A DNA stretch of 60,444 nt from an uncultured Prevotella sp. (GCA_900314995.1 OMXK01000013.1:1-60444); one strand, 5' to 3'. Shown: positions 32,638 to 42,265, counted from the stretch's first letter. The notes: a model not told the origin generated them from the letters alone. Translations and numbers: made by a program.

Positions 32638-34761
32638 ATGAAAAAACTGATTTTAACGTTATTCGCTATTTGCGCCCTGACGACAGCTAAGGCTGACGAG
32701 GGTATGTGGACACTTTACAACCTGCCCAATGCCGTCTACGAGACGATGAAGCAGGAGAACTACGAGCTGCCTTACGGTGCCCTGTATCAGGGCGAGGATG
32801 CCATCAAGAACTGCGTGGTGAACTTCGGCGGCTACTGCTCGGGTGTGGTGGTATCGCCCGACGGACTGGTGTTTACCAATCACCACTGCGGCTTCGAGGC
32901 TATCCGCTCGCACTCTACCGTTGAGCACGACTATATGCTGAACGGATTCGTGGCCAACTCATTCGAGGAGGAACTGCCTAACGAGAAGCTCTTCGTGAGT
33001 TTCATGGTAGAGCAGAAAGACGTCACCGCCTATATGGACTCGCTCGGCATCAACCGGATAGCAGAGGACAAGCGCCGCCAATTCGTCGATTCCATCGAGA
33101 ACGTGATGCTTAAGGAGATCGAGGCCAAGGACTCTACCCTGCGCATTGAGATCAAGCCTTTCTACGAGGGTAACCAGTTCTTCCTGACGACCTATCGCGA
33201 CTATAAGGATGTTCGCCTGGTGTTTGCCCTGCCCAAATCAATGGGTAAGTTTGGCGGTGAGACAGACAACTGGATGTGGCCTCGCCAGACCTGCGACTTC
33301 TCTGTGTTCCGTATCTATGTAGACCCCAAGACGGGCGGTCCTGCCAAGTATTCGAAGGATAACGTGCCGATGAAACCGAAGAAATGGGCACCAGTCTCGC
33401 TGCAGGGCTATGTGCCGGGATCGTTCTCAATGACCATCGGCTATCCCGGCAGCACGAGCCGTTATCTCTCCAGCTATGGTATCAAGGAGCGCCGCGATGC
33501 AGAGAACGAGCCCCGCTACAAGACCCGTGAGGTGAAGCAGAACATCATGATCCGCCACATGAGGGCTGACGAGGCTGTCCGTATCAAGTACGACTCAAAG
33601 TATGCCCAGAGCTCGAACTACTGGAAAAACTCCATCGGCATGAACAAATGTATCGACAGTATCGGCCTGATTCAGCAGAAGGCAGCCTACGAGGCAAAGA
33701 TCCGCCAATGGCAGGACTCTACGGGATACCTGGTTGGCAAGCTCGACTTCGACAAGCTGGAGCGATTCTATGCCAAGCAGTTTAATGCCGTGAAGGCGTT
33801 CACTTACTTCTCCGAAACCTTCGGCAGTCGCAGTGTCGATGAATTGACCAGACGTGCCTATCGTTCACATAATGGTTCCATCGTCAAGGGTGACAAGGAC
33901 AAGCCCAAGAAGCAGTACATCGAGTTCAAGGACAACAGCGACGAGTGGGACGAGGCTACCGATAAGGAGATTATGGCTGCTGCCATGAAGTTCTATCGTG
34001 AGCAGGTAGAAGAGAAGTATCTGCCCGACTTCTATCAGGTGGTGGACCGCGACTTTGGCGGGGATTATCAGAAATATATCAACTATCTCTTCAAGAAGTC
34101 GAAGCTGATGAAGAACGGCAAGAAGATCTATATCAACAAGAAGAGCTTCATGAAGGATCCTGGTGTCGCCTATGGCTTCAGTCTCAACAATACCTTGCAA
34201 ATGCTCGCTGAGGAGGCGTCCGCAGTTTACGATTCCGTCGCTATCCAGGAGCGCTATCTCTGTGCCGCCAAACTGAGGATGGAGGAAGACATGCCTAACT
34301 ACAGCGACGCGAACTTCACCATGCGACTGAGCTATGGTCAGGTGGGTGAGTATCTGCTGGCAGGACAGCCTTCCGGCTACTATACCGAAGCCAGCAGCAT
34401 CGTGGAGAAGATGGAGCGCGGTGAGAAGGGTGTCATCGACTATGAGGCCGAGCCTATCATGAAGGAACTGCTCTCAAAGAAGGACTTCGGCAAGTATACT
34501 GACAAGACGACTGGTAAGTTGCACCTCTGCTTCCTCTCGAACAATGATATCACGGGTGGTAACTCTGGTTCTCCGATGTTCAACGGCAAGGGTGAACTCA
34601 TCGGTCTGGCCTTCGACGGCAACTGGGATTCGCTGTCGTCAGACATCTTCTTCGACAAGCAGCTGGCCCGCTGTATCGGTGTGGATATCCGCTATGTGCT
34701 CTACATGATGGAGAGCTGGGGCAAAGCCGATCGCCTGATCAAAGAAATCGGAGCAAAGTAA
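32638..34761 (+). CDS. S46-family dipeptidyl peptidase (DPP7-type)
   Basis: 707 residues with a signal peptide (MKKLILTLFAICALTTAKA). Chymotrypsin-fold S46 marks: GYCSGVVVSPDGLVFTNHHC (catalytic His about 82), GKFGGETDNWMWPRQTCDFS (catalytic Asp region), and GGNSGSPMFNGKGELIGLAF with nucleophile Ser643. The residue 18 positions after the serine (661, in FDGNWD) is Gly. In Porphyromonas DPP7 this position is Gly and favours hydrophobic P1 residues, whereas in DPP11 it is Arg and selects Asp/Glu, so this copy is predicted DPP7-like. It acts in the periplasm on imported peptides. Confidence 0.92.
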   Translation: MKKLILTLFAICALTTAKADEGMWTLYNLPNAVYETMKQENYELPYGALYQGEDAIKNCVVNFGGYCSGVVVSPDGLVFTNHHCGFEAIRSHSTVEHDYMLNGFVANSFEEELPNEKLFVSFMVEQKDVTAYMDSLGINRIAEDKRRQFVDSIENVMLKEIEAKDSTLRIEIKPFYEGNQFFLTTYRDYKDVRLVFALPKSMGKFGGETDNWMWPRQTCDFSVFRIYVDPKTGGPAKYSKDNVPMKPKKWAPVSLQGYVPGSFSMTIGYPGSTSRYLSSYGIKERRDAENEPRYKTREVKQNIMIRHMRADEAVRIKYDSKYAQSSNYWKNSIGMNKCIDSIGLIQQKAAYEAKIRQWQDSTGYLVGKLDFDKLERFYAKQFNAVKAFTYFSETFGSRSVDELTRRAYRSHNGSIVKGDKDKPKKQYIEFKDNSDEWDEATDKEIMAAAMKFYREQVEEKYLPDFYQVVDRDFGGDYQKYINYLFKKSKLMKNGKKIYINKKSFMKDPGVAYGFSLNNTLQMLAEEASAVYDSVAIQERYLCAAKLRMEEDMPNYSDANFTMRLSYGQVGEYLLAGQPSGYYTEASSIVEKMERGEKGVIDYEAEPIMKELLSKKDFGKYTDKTTGKLHLCFLSNNDITGGNSGSPMFNGKGELIGLAFDGNWDSLSSDIFFDKQLARCIGVDIRYVLYMMESWGKADRLIKEIGAK

Positions 34762-34764
34762 AGG

Positions 34765-35301
34765 CTAAATGGTTCCTATCAGACGGCTGATTTCTTCAAT
34801 GGAATCAGCCGTTTTGATATATTGCCGCCAGTCGCCACGAATCATCCCCTTTGCCTTTAGGTCGTTGAGCAGGGCAATGAGCGCGTCCCAGAAACCTTTC
34901 ATATTGTAAAGGATGACAGGTTTTTGATGATACCCTATCGTGGCAGAAGCCGCCACCGTAAACACCTCGTCGAGAGTGCCGATACCACCAGGCAGGGCGA
35001 TGAACACGTCGCTCTGGTCCATCATCAGTTGTTTACGGTCTGTGAGGTTATCACAGGGAATCTCAATCTCCACATAGTCGCTGATACGACCCGATTTCTC
35101 GACGATGGTGGGAATGACACCGATTGTACGTCCGCCGTTCTCCTTGGCGGCTTTAGCCACACACTCCATCAGTCCTTGGTTCACACCGCCATAGACTATC
35201 GTATGACCATTCTCAGCAGCCCATTTCCCCAGCGCTTCCGTCATCGTGAAGAACTCAGGATCTATCTGCTGATTTGCCGAACAAAATATACATATCTTCA
35301 T
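34765..35301 (-). CDS. LOG-family nucleotide phosphoribohydrolase
   Basis: 178 residues. Motifs: MKICIFCSANQQIDPEF, TIVYGGVNQGLMECVAKAA (nucleotide-binding GG), DRKQLMMDQSDVFIALPGG and GGIGTLDEVF, the PGGxGTxxE signature of the lysine decarboxylase-like/LOG family. Members cleave nucleoside 5'-monophosphates at the N-glycosidic bond. The ATG at 35299-35301 is 8 nt after its -7 box. Stop is 3 nt from that of the S46 gene. Confidence 0.88.
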   Translation of the reverse strand: MKICIFCSANQQIDPEFFTMTEALGKWAAENGHTIVYGGVNQGLMECVAKAAKENGGRTIGVIPTIVEKSGRISDYVEIEIPCDNLTDRKQLMMDQSDVFIALPGGIGTLDEVFTVAASATIGYHQKPVILYNMKGFWDALIALLNDLKAKGMIRGDWRQYIKTADSIEEISRLIGTI

Positions 35302-35309
35302 AACTGCTG

Positions 35310-35338
35310 CAAAGATACGAATTTTTTTTGTATCTTTG
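35310..35338. promoter_or_regulatory. interlocked divergent promoters of LOG and DEAD-box genes
   Basis: CAAAGATA at 35310-35317 is TATCTTTG on the minus strand; TATCTTTG stands at 35331-35338 on the plus strand. Together they form GCAAAGATA-13 nt-TATCTTTGC, a perfect 9-bp inverted repeat. Each box is exactly 8 nt from the ATG of its gene (35301 and 35347). Each promoter's -33 region falls on the other's -7 box, so simultaneous use is unlikely. Confidence 0.7.
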
Positions 35339-35346
35339 CACCCAAG

Positions 35347-37218
35347 ATGAAGAGTTTTGAAGAATTAGGTGTAAGCGAAGATATTCGTAAAGCCATTGAA
35401 GAGTTGGGATTTGTGCAGCCGATGCCTGTACAAGAGGCAGTGATTCCGTATCTGTTAGGCAACGAGAACGATGTGATTGCCCTGGCCCAGACGGGAACGG
35501 GTAAGACTGCGGCCTTCGGTATCCCCTTGTTGGAACGGATCGACACTTCCCGTCGTGAGCCCCAGGCATTGGTACTCTCACCAACCCGTGAGCTCTGTCT
35601 GCAGATAACTGACGACCTGCGCGACTTTGCCAAATATATGGATGGCATACACGTAGAGGCCGTCTATGGCGGTGCTGCCATTGAACCTCAGATGAGAGCC
35701 CTGAAGAAGGGCGTTGAGATTATTGTGGCTACGCCTGGTCGATTGGTGGATCTGATGCATCGTGGTTTTGCACACTTAGAGAACGTATCGAACATTGTAC
35801 TAGACGAGGCCGACGAGATGTTGAATATGGGTTTCTCGGATAGTATCAACGAGATATTCGAGTCGCTCCCAGCAGATCATCACACACTGATGTTCTCTGC
35901 CACGATGAGTAAGGAAGTGGAGCGTGTGGCCAAGAAATACCTGAACAACTATCAGGAGATTGTGGTGGGCAGCCGTAATGAGGGTGCAGAGAACGTGAAC
36001 CACATCTATTATCTGGTGAACGCCAAGGACAAGTATCTCGCCCTGAAACGCATCGTAGACTACTATCCGCGCATCTTCGCCATTATCTTCTGTCGCACGA
36101 AGATCGAGACGCAGGAGATTGCCGACAAACTCATCAAGGACGGTTATAATGCCGAATCGCTGCACGGCGACCTGAGTCAGCAGCAGCGCGACCTGACGAT
36201 GCAGAAGTTCCGTAACCACCTGACGCAGTTGCTGGTGGCTACAGATGTGGCGGCACGCGGACTAGATGTGGATGATCTGACGCACGTCATCAACTTCGGA
36301 CTGCCTGATGATATCGAGAACTATACCCATCGCTCGGGCCGTACTGGTCGTGCCGGCAAGAAGGGTACGTCTATCTCCATCGTGCATAGTCGCGAGAAGT
36401 TCAAGATTCGCAATATCGAGAAAGAGATTGGCAAGGAGTTTGTGAAGGCCGAGATTCCTTCGGCTGAGGAAATCTGCAAGAAGCAGCTCTATAAGGTGAT
36501 GGATCAGATTGTGAAGACCGATGTCGACGACGAGGAGATTGCCCCCTTCATGCAAGATATCAACCGTTACTTTGAGTATATCGACAAGGATGAACTCATC
36601 AAGAAGATCGTGTCGTTAGAGTTCGGTAAGTTCCTGGCCTACTATGCCGAAGCGCCTGAGATTGAGGCTGTCGTACCTGACAAGAAGGAGAAGAAACCCC
36701 AAAGCGACAAGCAGAAACTGCAGAATAAGGCACAGAAAGGGTATCGCCGCTTGTTTATCAACCTTGGTAAGCGCGACGGTTTCTATCCAGGCGAACTGAT
36801 GCAGACGCTGAATCGCTTTGTTGGAGGACGTCAGGAGGTGGGACATATCGACCTGCTGGATACCATCTCCTATTTCGAGGTGCCCGAGAAGGATGCCAAG
36901 AAGGTGATGATTCAGCTGACAGGAATCCGTTACAAAGGTCGTCAGGTGCGTTGCAATGATGCGGATAAGCAAGCGGTGAGCGATGTCTACATCAGCTCAC
37001 CCGAGCGTAAGCATCATCGACCGAAGGTCAATGATGCGGATGAAGGTGGGAAGCCATCTGAAGGCAAATCAGCAAAGTCAGCATCCAAGCCCAAACACCA
37101 GAAAAAGGACGACTGGCGCAGATTGATGGAAAGAGCCCAACGTGGTTTCAAAGGCGAAGAACCTGATTTCTCAGAAGAAGGCTGGGCAATGCGCAAGCCC
37201 CGCAAAAAGAAGAAATAA
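35347..37218 (+). CDS. DEAD-box ATP-dependent RNA helicase
   Basis: 623 residues from MKSFEELGVSEDIRKAIEEL; an upstream extension of the frame would cross the promoter and the LOG gene and is rejected. Motifs in order: Q motif GFVQPMPVQEAVIP, motif I AQTGTGKTAAFG, PTRELCLQ, TPGRL, DEADEMLNMGF, SATMS, and VI HRSGRTGRAGKKG. A DbpA-like RNA-binding domain (about 455-530: RLFINLGKRDGFYPGELMQT) and a basic tail ending KPRKKKK follow. It is of the DeaD/CsdA/DbpA type, acting in ribosome assembly or RNA decay. A bidirectional terminator follows. Confidence 0.93.
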   Translation: MKSFEELGVSEDIRKAIEELGFVQPMPVQEAVIPYLLGNENDVIALAQTGTGKTAAFGIPLLERIDTSRREPQALVLSPTRELCLQITDDLRDFAKYMDGIHVEAVYGGAAIEPQMRALKKGVEIIVATPGRLVDLMHRGFAHLENVSNIVLDEADEMLNMGFSDSINEIFESLPADHHTLMFSATMSKEVERVAKKYLNNYQEIVVGSRNEGAENVNHIYYLVNAKDKYLALKRIVDYYPRIFAIIFCRTKIETQEIADKLIKDGYNAESLHGDLSQQQRDLTMQKFRNHLTQLLVATDVAARGLDVDDLTHVINFGLPDDIENYTHRSGRTGRAGKKGTSISIVHSREKFKIRNIEKEIGKEFVKAEIPSAEEICKKQLYKVMDQIVKTDVDDEEIAPFMQDINRYFEYIDKDELIKKIVSLEFGKFLAYYAEAPEIEAVVPDKKEKKPQSDKQKLQNKAQKGYRRLFINLGKRDGFYPGELMQTLNRFVGGRQEVGHIDLLDTISYFEVPEKDAKKVMIQLTGIRYKGRQVRCNDADKQAVSDVYISSPERKHHRPKVNDADEGGKPSEGKSAKSASKPKHQKKDDWRRLMERAQRGFKGEEPDFSEEGWAMRKPRKKKK

Positions 37219-37257
37219 AGAAAAAGCCCCGCGAATTGCGAGGCTTTTTCTTTATTT
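37213..37257. terminator. bidirectional terminator between helicase and flavoprotein genes
   Basis: AAAGAAAAAGCC and GGCTTTTTCTTT flank CCGCGAATTGCGA. The A-run on one side and the T-run on the other make it work in both directions. It overlaps both stop codons. Confidence 0.9.
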
Positions 37258-38418
37258 CAGCAGGCTATCAGCCAACTGCGTCAGCTGGGCCTCATCGGCA
37301 GCCTTCATGCGAGAGCGGATGGTGACCATCGGCTCTACAATCTCGCAGTCCTTCAGCCCCTCTATCATCGAGCGCATCACCTTTCCTGCCGTTGGCATCC
37401 AACTGCCGTTCTCGACGATACCGAAGCGACGCTTCTGATAGTTCTTGATCTGCAGGTGATAGAGGAAGTCGTGCATAACCGGGAACACGCCAGCGTCATA
37501 GCTCGATGCAGCCACCACGACGGTAGGATAGCGGAAAGCGTCCTCGATGACCTCAGCCATATCGTCGCGACTCAGATCGCTCACCACCACCTTCTTGGCG
37601 CCCTTCTCACGGAGTATCTCGCCCAGACGCTCGGCAGCGGCAGCCGTTCCACCGTGAATGCTGGCATAGGCGATGAGTATGCCCTCACTCTCGGGCTCGT
37701 ACTTGCTCCAAATATCATAGAGTCTCACAGCCTTAGCCAATGCCTCGCCCTTCAGCACAGGACCATGCAGCGGACAGATGGTCTGAACATCGATTGCAGC
37801 CATCTTTTTCACCACACTCTGCACCTGCGTACCATACTTGCCGCAGATATTGAAATAGTAACGGCGAGCCTCGCAAGCCCAATCACCTATCTCGTTCACC
37901 AACGCACCAAATTTACCGAATCCATCTGCCGAGAACAGCACCTTATCCAAGCTGTCGTAGCTCATAATGACCTCCGGCCAATGCACCATCGGTGCTGAGA
38001 TGAATTGCAGCGTGTGCTGGCCCAACTTGAGCGTATCGCCCTCTTTGACCGTGATGACACGACCCTCGAAGTTAAGACCTTCGAAGAAGTTAGGGAGCAT
38101 TTTCACAGCCTGGGCACTGCAAACAAGTTGCAGATGAGGGTAAGTCTCGAGCATCTCAGCGATGAGCGCAGCGTGGTCGGGCTCCATGTGGTGAGCCACC
38201 AGATAATCCGGTTGGCGACCATTGAGTGCGGCCTTCAGGTTTGCCTTCCACGCTTCGCCCTTACGACGATCGGCAGTATCCATTACCGCAATCTTCTCAT
38301 CGTCAATGAGATAGGAATTATAACTCATGCCTTCAGGCACTACATACTGACTCTCAAACAGATCGATGTCAAGATCATCAACACCGATGTACTTAATCGT
38401 ATCACTTATCATATTCAT
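37252..38418 (-). CDS. FprA-type A-class flavoprotein (diiron-flavodoxin)
   Basis: 388 residues from MNMISDTIKYIGVDD; the further upstream frame overlaps the kinase gene and was not used. Metallo-beta-lactamase domain with diiron ligands in AHHMEPDHAALI (HxExDH), HWPEVIMSYDSLDKVLFSAD, and ICPLHGPVL. Flavodoxin domain from about 245: ILIAYASIHGGTAAAAERLG, VVVAASSYDAGVFPVMHDFL, and ENGSWMPTAGKVM. Such proteins reduce O2 or NO in anaerobes. It follows the PfkB kinase gene by 35 nt and is likely co-transcribed. Confidence 0.93.
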   Translation of the reverse strand: MNMISDTIKYIGVDDLDIDLFESQYVVPEGMSYNSYLIDDEKIAVMDTADRRKGEAWKANLKAALNGRQPDYLVAHHMEPDHAALIAEMLETYPHLQLVCSAQAVKMLPNFFEGLNFEGRVITVKEGDTLKLGQHTLQFISAPMVHWPEVIMSYDSLDKVLFSADGFGKFGALVNEIGDWACEARRYYFNICGKYGTQVQSVVKKMAAIDVQTICPLHGPVLKGEALAKAVRLYDIWSKYEPESEGILIAYASIHGGTAAAAERLGEILREKGAKKVVVSDLSRDDMAEVIEDAFRYPTVVVAASSYDAGVFPVMHDFLYHLQIKNYQKRRFGIVENGSWMPTAGKVMRSMIEGLKDCEIVEPMVTIRSRMKAADEAQLTQLADSLLK

Positions 38419-38453
38419 AGTTTTTACTTTCTCTTTGATTGCTCTACACTTGA

Positions 38454-39401
38454 TCAGCCCAAGAACTCGCGCCTCTTCTGATCGGCAAACTCCATGTCGA
38501 TGCTGTTGTGAATGCTCTTGCACACATTGGCAGAGAACTGCTGGGCTTGCTCGACAATCTGATCCCATTGCTGTTCACTGAGTCCTGCCTCCAACATCTC
38601 ACGCGTAATACCATATTTTATCAGGCCATAGACAAAACCCGCATTGAAGTTATCACCGGCTCCAATGGTACTGACGGTCTCTGTCTGCAAAACAGGATAC
38701 TGCTTACCAAGACCACCAACAGAACGGATTTCCACCGGCTTGGCTCCCTGGGTATAGACAAAATTCTTGCAATAGAAAGAAATCTCAGCACGATAGACCG
38801 AATCGGCATCTTGCTTTTTGAACATCACCTCGAAGTCTTCCTTGCTGCCTCGCACAATATCGGCAAACTCAAGGTTCTCAAGGATATTGGGGCGCACCTT
38901 CATCACCTCGTTCAGATGAGAAGAGCGGAAGTTCACGTCGTAATAGAGTATCGCCCCACGCTGATGCGCATATTCCAGAAAACTGTACACCTGAGGACGA
39001 ATCACCGGATTCACCGCATAGAAAGAGCCATACATCACGATATCGTCAGGCTGGATTTCAGGAAGTACAAGATCGATCTTGTCGTGAGGATGATCCTTAT
39101 AGAAGATATATTCGGCATCATTCTGTTCATTCAGGAAGGCTAACGAGATGGGCGACTTAGACTCGGGATAGACGCAAATGTTGCTGGCATCGACATGATT
39201 GTCCTCCAGGAATTTGATGATTGTCTTACCCACCCGGTCGTTGCCTGTCTCACTGATAAAGGCTGTGTCCAGACCTGCACGCCCCAAAGAGATGAGACCA
39301 TTGAACATTGAACCTCCTGGCACAGCCCCAATAGGTGTGTCGTTCTTGAAAATGATGTCGAGAATCGTCTCGCCAATACCAATTACTTTTCGCATAATCA
39401 T
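38454..39401 (-). CDS. PfkB-family sugar kinase (fructokinase-like)
   Basis: 315 residues (313 from the second ATG at 39395, which starts MRKVIGIGETILDI). PfkB marks: GAVPGGSMFNGLISLGRAGL (substrate-binding GG), EYAHQRGAILYYDVNFRSSH, and catalytic TVSTIGAGDNFNAGFVYGLI with the base Asp. Substrate probably fructose or a related sugar; the sequence does not fix it. It forms a two-gene unit with the flavoprotein gene. Confidence 0.87.
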   Translation of the reverse strand: MIMRKVIGIGETILDIIFKNDTPIGAVPGGSMFNGLISLGRAGLDTAFISETGNDRVGKTIIKFLEDNHVDASNICVYPESKSPISLAFLNEQNDAEYIFYKDHPHDKIDLVLPEIQPDDIVMYGSFYAVNPVIRPQVYSFLEYAHQRGAILYYDVNFRSSHLNEVMKVRPNILENLEFADIVRGSKEDFEVMFKKQDADSVYRAEISFYCKNFVYTQGAKPVEIRSVGGLGKQYPVLQTETVSTIGAGDNFNAGFVYGLIKYGITREMLEAGLSEQQWDQIVEQAQQFSANVCKSIHNSIDMEFADQKRREFLG

Positions 39402-39414
39402 TTAGTTATCGGTG

Positions 39415-39473
39415 CAAAGTTACTCAAAATCATTCAATTTATCACGAAAACTCCAAAAATAATTGTAACTTTG
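39415..39473. promoter_or_regulatory. divergent promoters of PfkB kinase and M16 peptidase genes
   Basis: TAACTTTG is present on both strands (minus 39415-39422, plus 39466-39473). The plus box ends 8 nt before the M16 ATG and the minus box 13 nt before the first ATG of the kinase gene. -33 elements are not clear. Confidence 0.55.
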
Positions 39474-39481
39474 CAGCAGAA

Positions 39482-40750
39482 ATGACAAAATATAACACAT
39501 ATACCTTCGAAAACGGTCTCCGCATCATTCATCTGCCCTCCGTCTCACAAGTGGTCTACTGCGGTTATGAGATAGCTGCAGGCACCCGTGACGAAAGGCT
39601 TGGGGAAGAGGAAGGGCTGGCGCATTTCTGTGAGCACATGACCTTCAAGGGCACTGAGCGTCGCAACGCCCTGCAGATTATCAACGCCATAGAAGGACTG
39701 GGCGGTGAACTCAATGCATTCACCAATAAGGAAGACACCGTCTACTACGCAGCTATCACCAAGGATCATTTCCTACAAGCTGTCGATGTGCTTACCGACA
39801 TTGTCTTCCACAGTCAGTATCCCCAGCATGAGATCGAGAAAGAGGTTGAGGTTATCTGCGATGAAATCGAGAGTTATAACGACTCCCCAGCAGAACTCAT
39901 CTACGACGAGTTTGAGAATATCCTCTTCGCCGGGCACCCTCTCGGACACAATATCCTAGGCAAAGCAGACCAGTTAAGAGGCTATACGACGGAAGATGCC
40001 CTGCGCTTCACCCAACGGAACTACCGGCCTGAAAAGATGGTCTTCTTCGTCTACGGCGACATCGACTTCAACAGGCTGATAAAGCGGCTGAAAAGCATCT
40101 GCCCTTCAGGAAAGGATGAAGCAAAGAATCAGGGAGACTGGTCCATGACTGCTCATTCAGAGCAAATCCCACAACCTGTCCCCCTGATTCCCCAGTCTGG
40201 CGGACAAATTTTCACCCATTCCATCGGCTCTCATCAGGCTCATGTGATGATCGGCACACGTGCCTACTGCTACAACGACCCAAGGCGAATGGCACTCTAT
40301 CTGCTTAATAACATATTAGGTGGTCCTGGTATGAATGCCCGTCTGAACCTCTCGCTGCGCGAACGTCATGGATTGGTCTATACGGTGGAGAGTTCCATGG
40401 TCAGCTATGGTGATACCGGTGCCTGGAGCGTGTATTTCGGATGTGACCATCACGATATACGGAAATGCTGCCATCTGGTTCGAAAAGAGTTGGACCGTAT
40501 CATGAAGAAGCCCCTCAGCAACAGCCAGCTCACCATTGCCAAGCGGCAGTTGAAAGGACAGCTCGCCATTGCCTGTGACAACAGAGAACAGTTTGCCCTT
40601 GACTTCGGCAGAAGCTATCTCCATCATGGTCATGAACGCGATCTCGACAAACTGATGCAACGCATCGATGCCGTGACAGCAGAGGACATACAAAAAGTAG
40701 CAAACGAATTGTTTGCCACAGACAACCTCACCACGCTGATTTTTGAATAG
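39482..40750 (+). CDS. M16-family zinc metallopeptidase
   Basis: 422 residues without a signal peptide. Zinc site HFCEHMTFKGTERR (HxxEH) near residue 48, then the second-ligand segment EKEVEVICDEIESYNDSP. GGPGMNARLNLSLRERHGLV with YTVESSM is the R-Y type motif of the inactive half. Family: processing-peptidase/insulinase, likely cytoplasmic oligopeptide degradation. The mRNA is probably leaderless. It converges with the ECF sigma gene. Confidence 0.92.
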   Translation: MTKYNTYTFENGLRIIHLPSVSQVVYCGYEIAAGTRDERLGEEEGLAHFCEHMTFKGTERRNALQIINAIEGLGGELNAFTNKEDTVYYAAITKDHFLQAVDVLTDIVFHSQYPQHEIEKEVEVICDEIESYNDSPAELIYDEFENILFAGHPLGHNILGKADQLRGYTTEDALRFTQRNYRPEKMVFFVYGDIDFNRLIKRLKSICPSGKDEAKNQGDWSMTAHSEQIPQPVPLIPQSGGQIFTHSIGSHQAHVMIGTRAYCYNDPRRMALYLLNNILGGPGMNARLNLSLRERHGLVYTVESSMVSYGDTGAWSVYFGCDHHDIRKCCHLVRKELDRIMKKPLSNSQLTIAKRQLKGQLAIACDNREQFALDFGRSYLHHGHERDLDKLMQRIDAVTAEDIQKVANELFATDNLTTLIFE

Positions 40751-40756
40751 GTGCCG

Positions 40757-41254
40757 TCACACAGCCTTACTCAGATAGGCACGGACAACCTTGCGGGCTG
40801 TGCCCAGACGGTATTCTACAGATTTGTAGCCCTCGCCCAACTGGCGAGAGATCTCGCTGACCTTCATGCCGTCATAGATATGCATCCGATAAACCTCTCG
40901 GCAATTCTCCGGCACTCGGGCCAGTCCACGCTCCATGCGCTCCATGATCTCATGGGCAGAAAATACCGATTCCATTGATGTCCCCTCACTACAAGCACCC
41001 TTGATATAGTGCTCATACTGTTCATAGACAGCATGGCAGCGGTAGTAGTCATTGATCAGGTTACGAAGGATGGTATAGACTAATGCCGGCAAGGTGACTT
41101 CCGACAATAGCTTGTCAGTCGTCAATAACTTAAGGAAGACATCCTGAATGATGTCCTCGGCTAAATCGTTACCGCAGAGACGGCTGCTGGCGTATGCCAG
41201 CAGCTCTCCACGATGAGCAATATAATAGTTGGTTATAAGTTGATGCTTATTCAT
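40757..41254 (-). CDS. ECF-type RNA polymerase sigma factor at the end of a pentose operon
   Basis: 165 residues. Region 2: YASSRLCGNDLAEDIIQDVF; region 4: VPENCREVYRMHIYDGMKVS then EISRQLGEGYKSVEYRLGTA. Its start overlaps the end of the GH43 gene by 8 nt, so it is translationally coupled to sugar-utilisation genes. No anti-sigma gene follows; the next gene is convergent. That arrangement is unlike the usual sigma/FecR/SusC layout. Confidence 0.88.
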   Translation of the reverse strand: MNKHQLITNYYIAHRGELLAYASSRLCGNDLAEDIIQDVFLKLLTTDKLLSEVTLPALVYTILRNLINDYYRCHAVYEQYEHYIKGACSEGTSMESVFSAHEIMERMERGLARVPENCREVYRMHIYDGMKVSEISRQLGEGYKSVEYRLGTARKVVRAYLSKAV

Positions 41255-42257
41255 TCACAACCTGTTGGATGGTTCCGTCCTCATTGTAGAACAGACGCTG
41301 CACCTTCAGCGAGCGCAGATGAGTGACACCATTTGAGGGCACGCAGTCATGATAGAACAGGAACCACTCACCCTTGAACTCTACGATGCTGTGATGGGTC
41401 GTCCAGCCTACAACAGGATCGAGGATCACGCCCTGATAGGTGAACGGTCCGTAAGGATTGTCGCCGATGGCATAGCAGAGGAAATGACTGTCGCCAGTAG
41501 AATAGCTGAAATAGTACTTGCCATTATACTTATGCATCCACGAAGCCTCGAAGAAGCGATGGGGATCGCCGGCCTTCAGGGGTTCGCCGTTCTTATCAAC
41601 TACCAGTACGCTGTGAGGAGCCTCAGCAAACTGCTTGACGTCATCACTCAGACGAACCACGAAGCTAGACAGGGCGGGTACATCAGCAGGAGCAAAGAGC
41701 TGGGTCTTCTTGTCAGCAGCAGGACCGAGGTCTACGCCACCTTCCTTCACCAGTTTCTCAGGAGCCTGATACCACTGTAACTGTCCACCCCAGAGACCGC
41801 CGAAATAGCAGTATATCTGTCCGTCGTCATCCTTGAAGACGCTGGGGTCGATACTCATGGAACCACGGATAGGCTGGTCTTCGGGTACGAATGGACCCTC
41901 AGGTGTATCGCTGACAGCCACACCAAGGTGGAATACGCCATTATAATCCTTAGCCGAGAAGATGAGGTAATACTTGCCGTCTTTCTCCACGACATCATTG
42001 TCCCACATCTGCTTCTCAGCCCACTTCACCTGCTCCACATCAAGAATCTTGCCATGATCGGTGACCTCACCATTCACCACATCATCCATGGAAATCACAT
42101 GGTAATCCTTCATCTGGAAGTGACCGCCGTCGTCATCGAAAGCAGCACCGGCCTCCCAGTCATGAGAAGGATAGACATAAAGGCGTCCGTTAAACACATT
42201 GGCAGAAGGATCTGCATAATAATCACTCGGGAATAAGTAACGAGGTAGTTTTGCCAT
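41247..42257 (-). CDS. glycoside hydrolase family 43 (arabinosidase/xylosidase)
   Basis: 336 residues, no signal peptide, so cytoplasmic. Five-bladed propeller marks: SDYYADPSANVFNGRLYVYP (catalytic base Asp), SMSIDPSVFKDDDGQIYCYF (pKa-modulating Asp), and HRFFEASWMHKYNGKYYFSY (catalytic Glu), plus TTHHSIVEFKGEWFLFYHD. Together with the GPH symporter 8 nt upstream it would cleave imported arabino- or xylo-oligosaccharides. Exact linkage preference is not readable. Confidence 0.9.
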   Translation of the reverse strand: MAKLPRYLFPSDYYADPSANVFNGRLYVYPSHDWEAGAAFDDDGGHFQMKDYHVISMDDVVNGEVTDHGKILDVEQVKWAEKQMWDNDVVEKDGKYYLIFSAKDYNGVFHLGVAVSDTPEGPFVPEDQPIRGSMSIDPSVFKDDDGQIYCYFGGLWGGQLQWYQAPEKLVKEGGVDLGPAADKKTQLFAPADVPALSSFVVRLSDDVKQFAEAPHSVLVVDKNGEPLKAGDPHRFFEASWMHKYNGKYYFSYSTGDSHFLCYAIGDNPYGPFTYQGVILDPVVGWTTHHSIVEFKGEWFLFYHDCVPSNGVTHLRSLKVQRLFYNEDGTIQQVVNE

Positions 42258-42265
42258 AATTTAAT

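Noticed and set aside
34924-35346. An upstream extension of the DEAD-box helicase frame (764 residues in all)
   Set aside because: It would run antisense through the LOG gene and through both promoters; the helicase Q-motif N-terminus begins at 35347.
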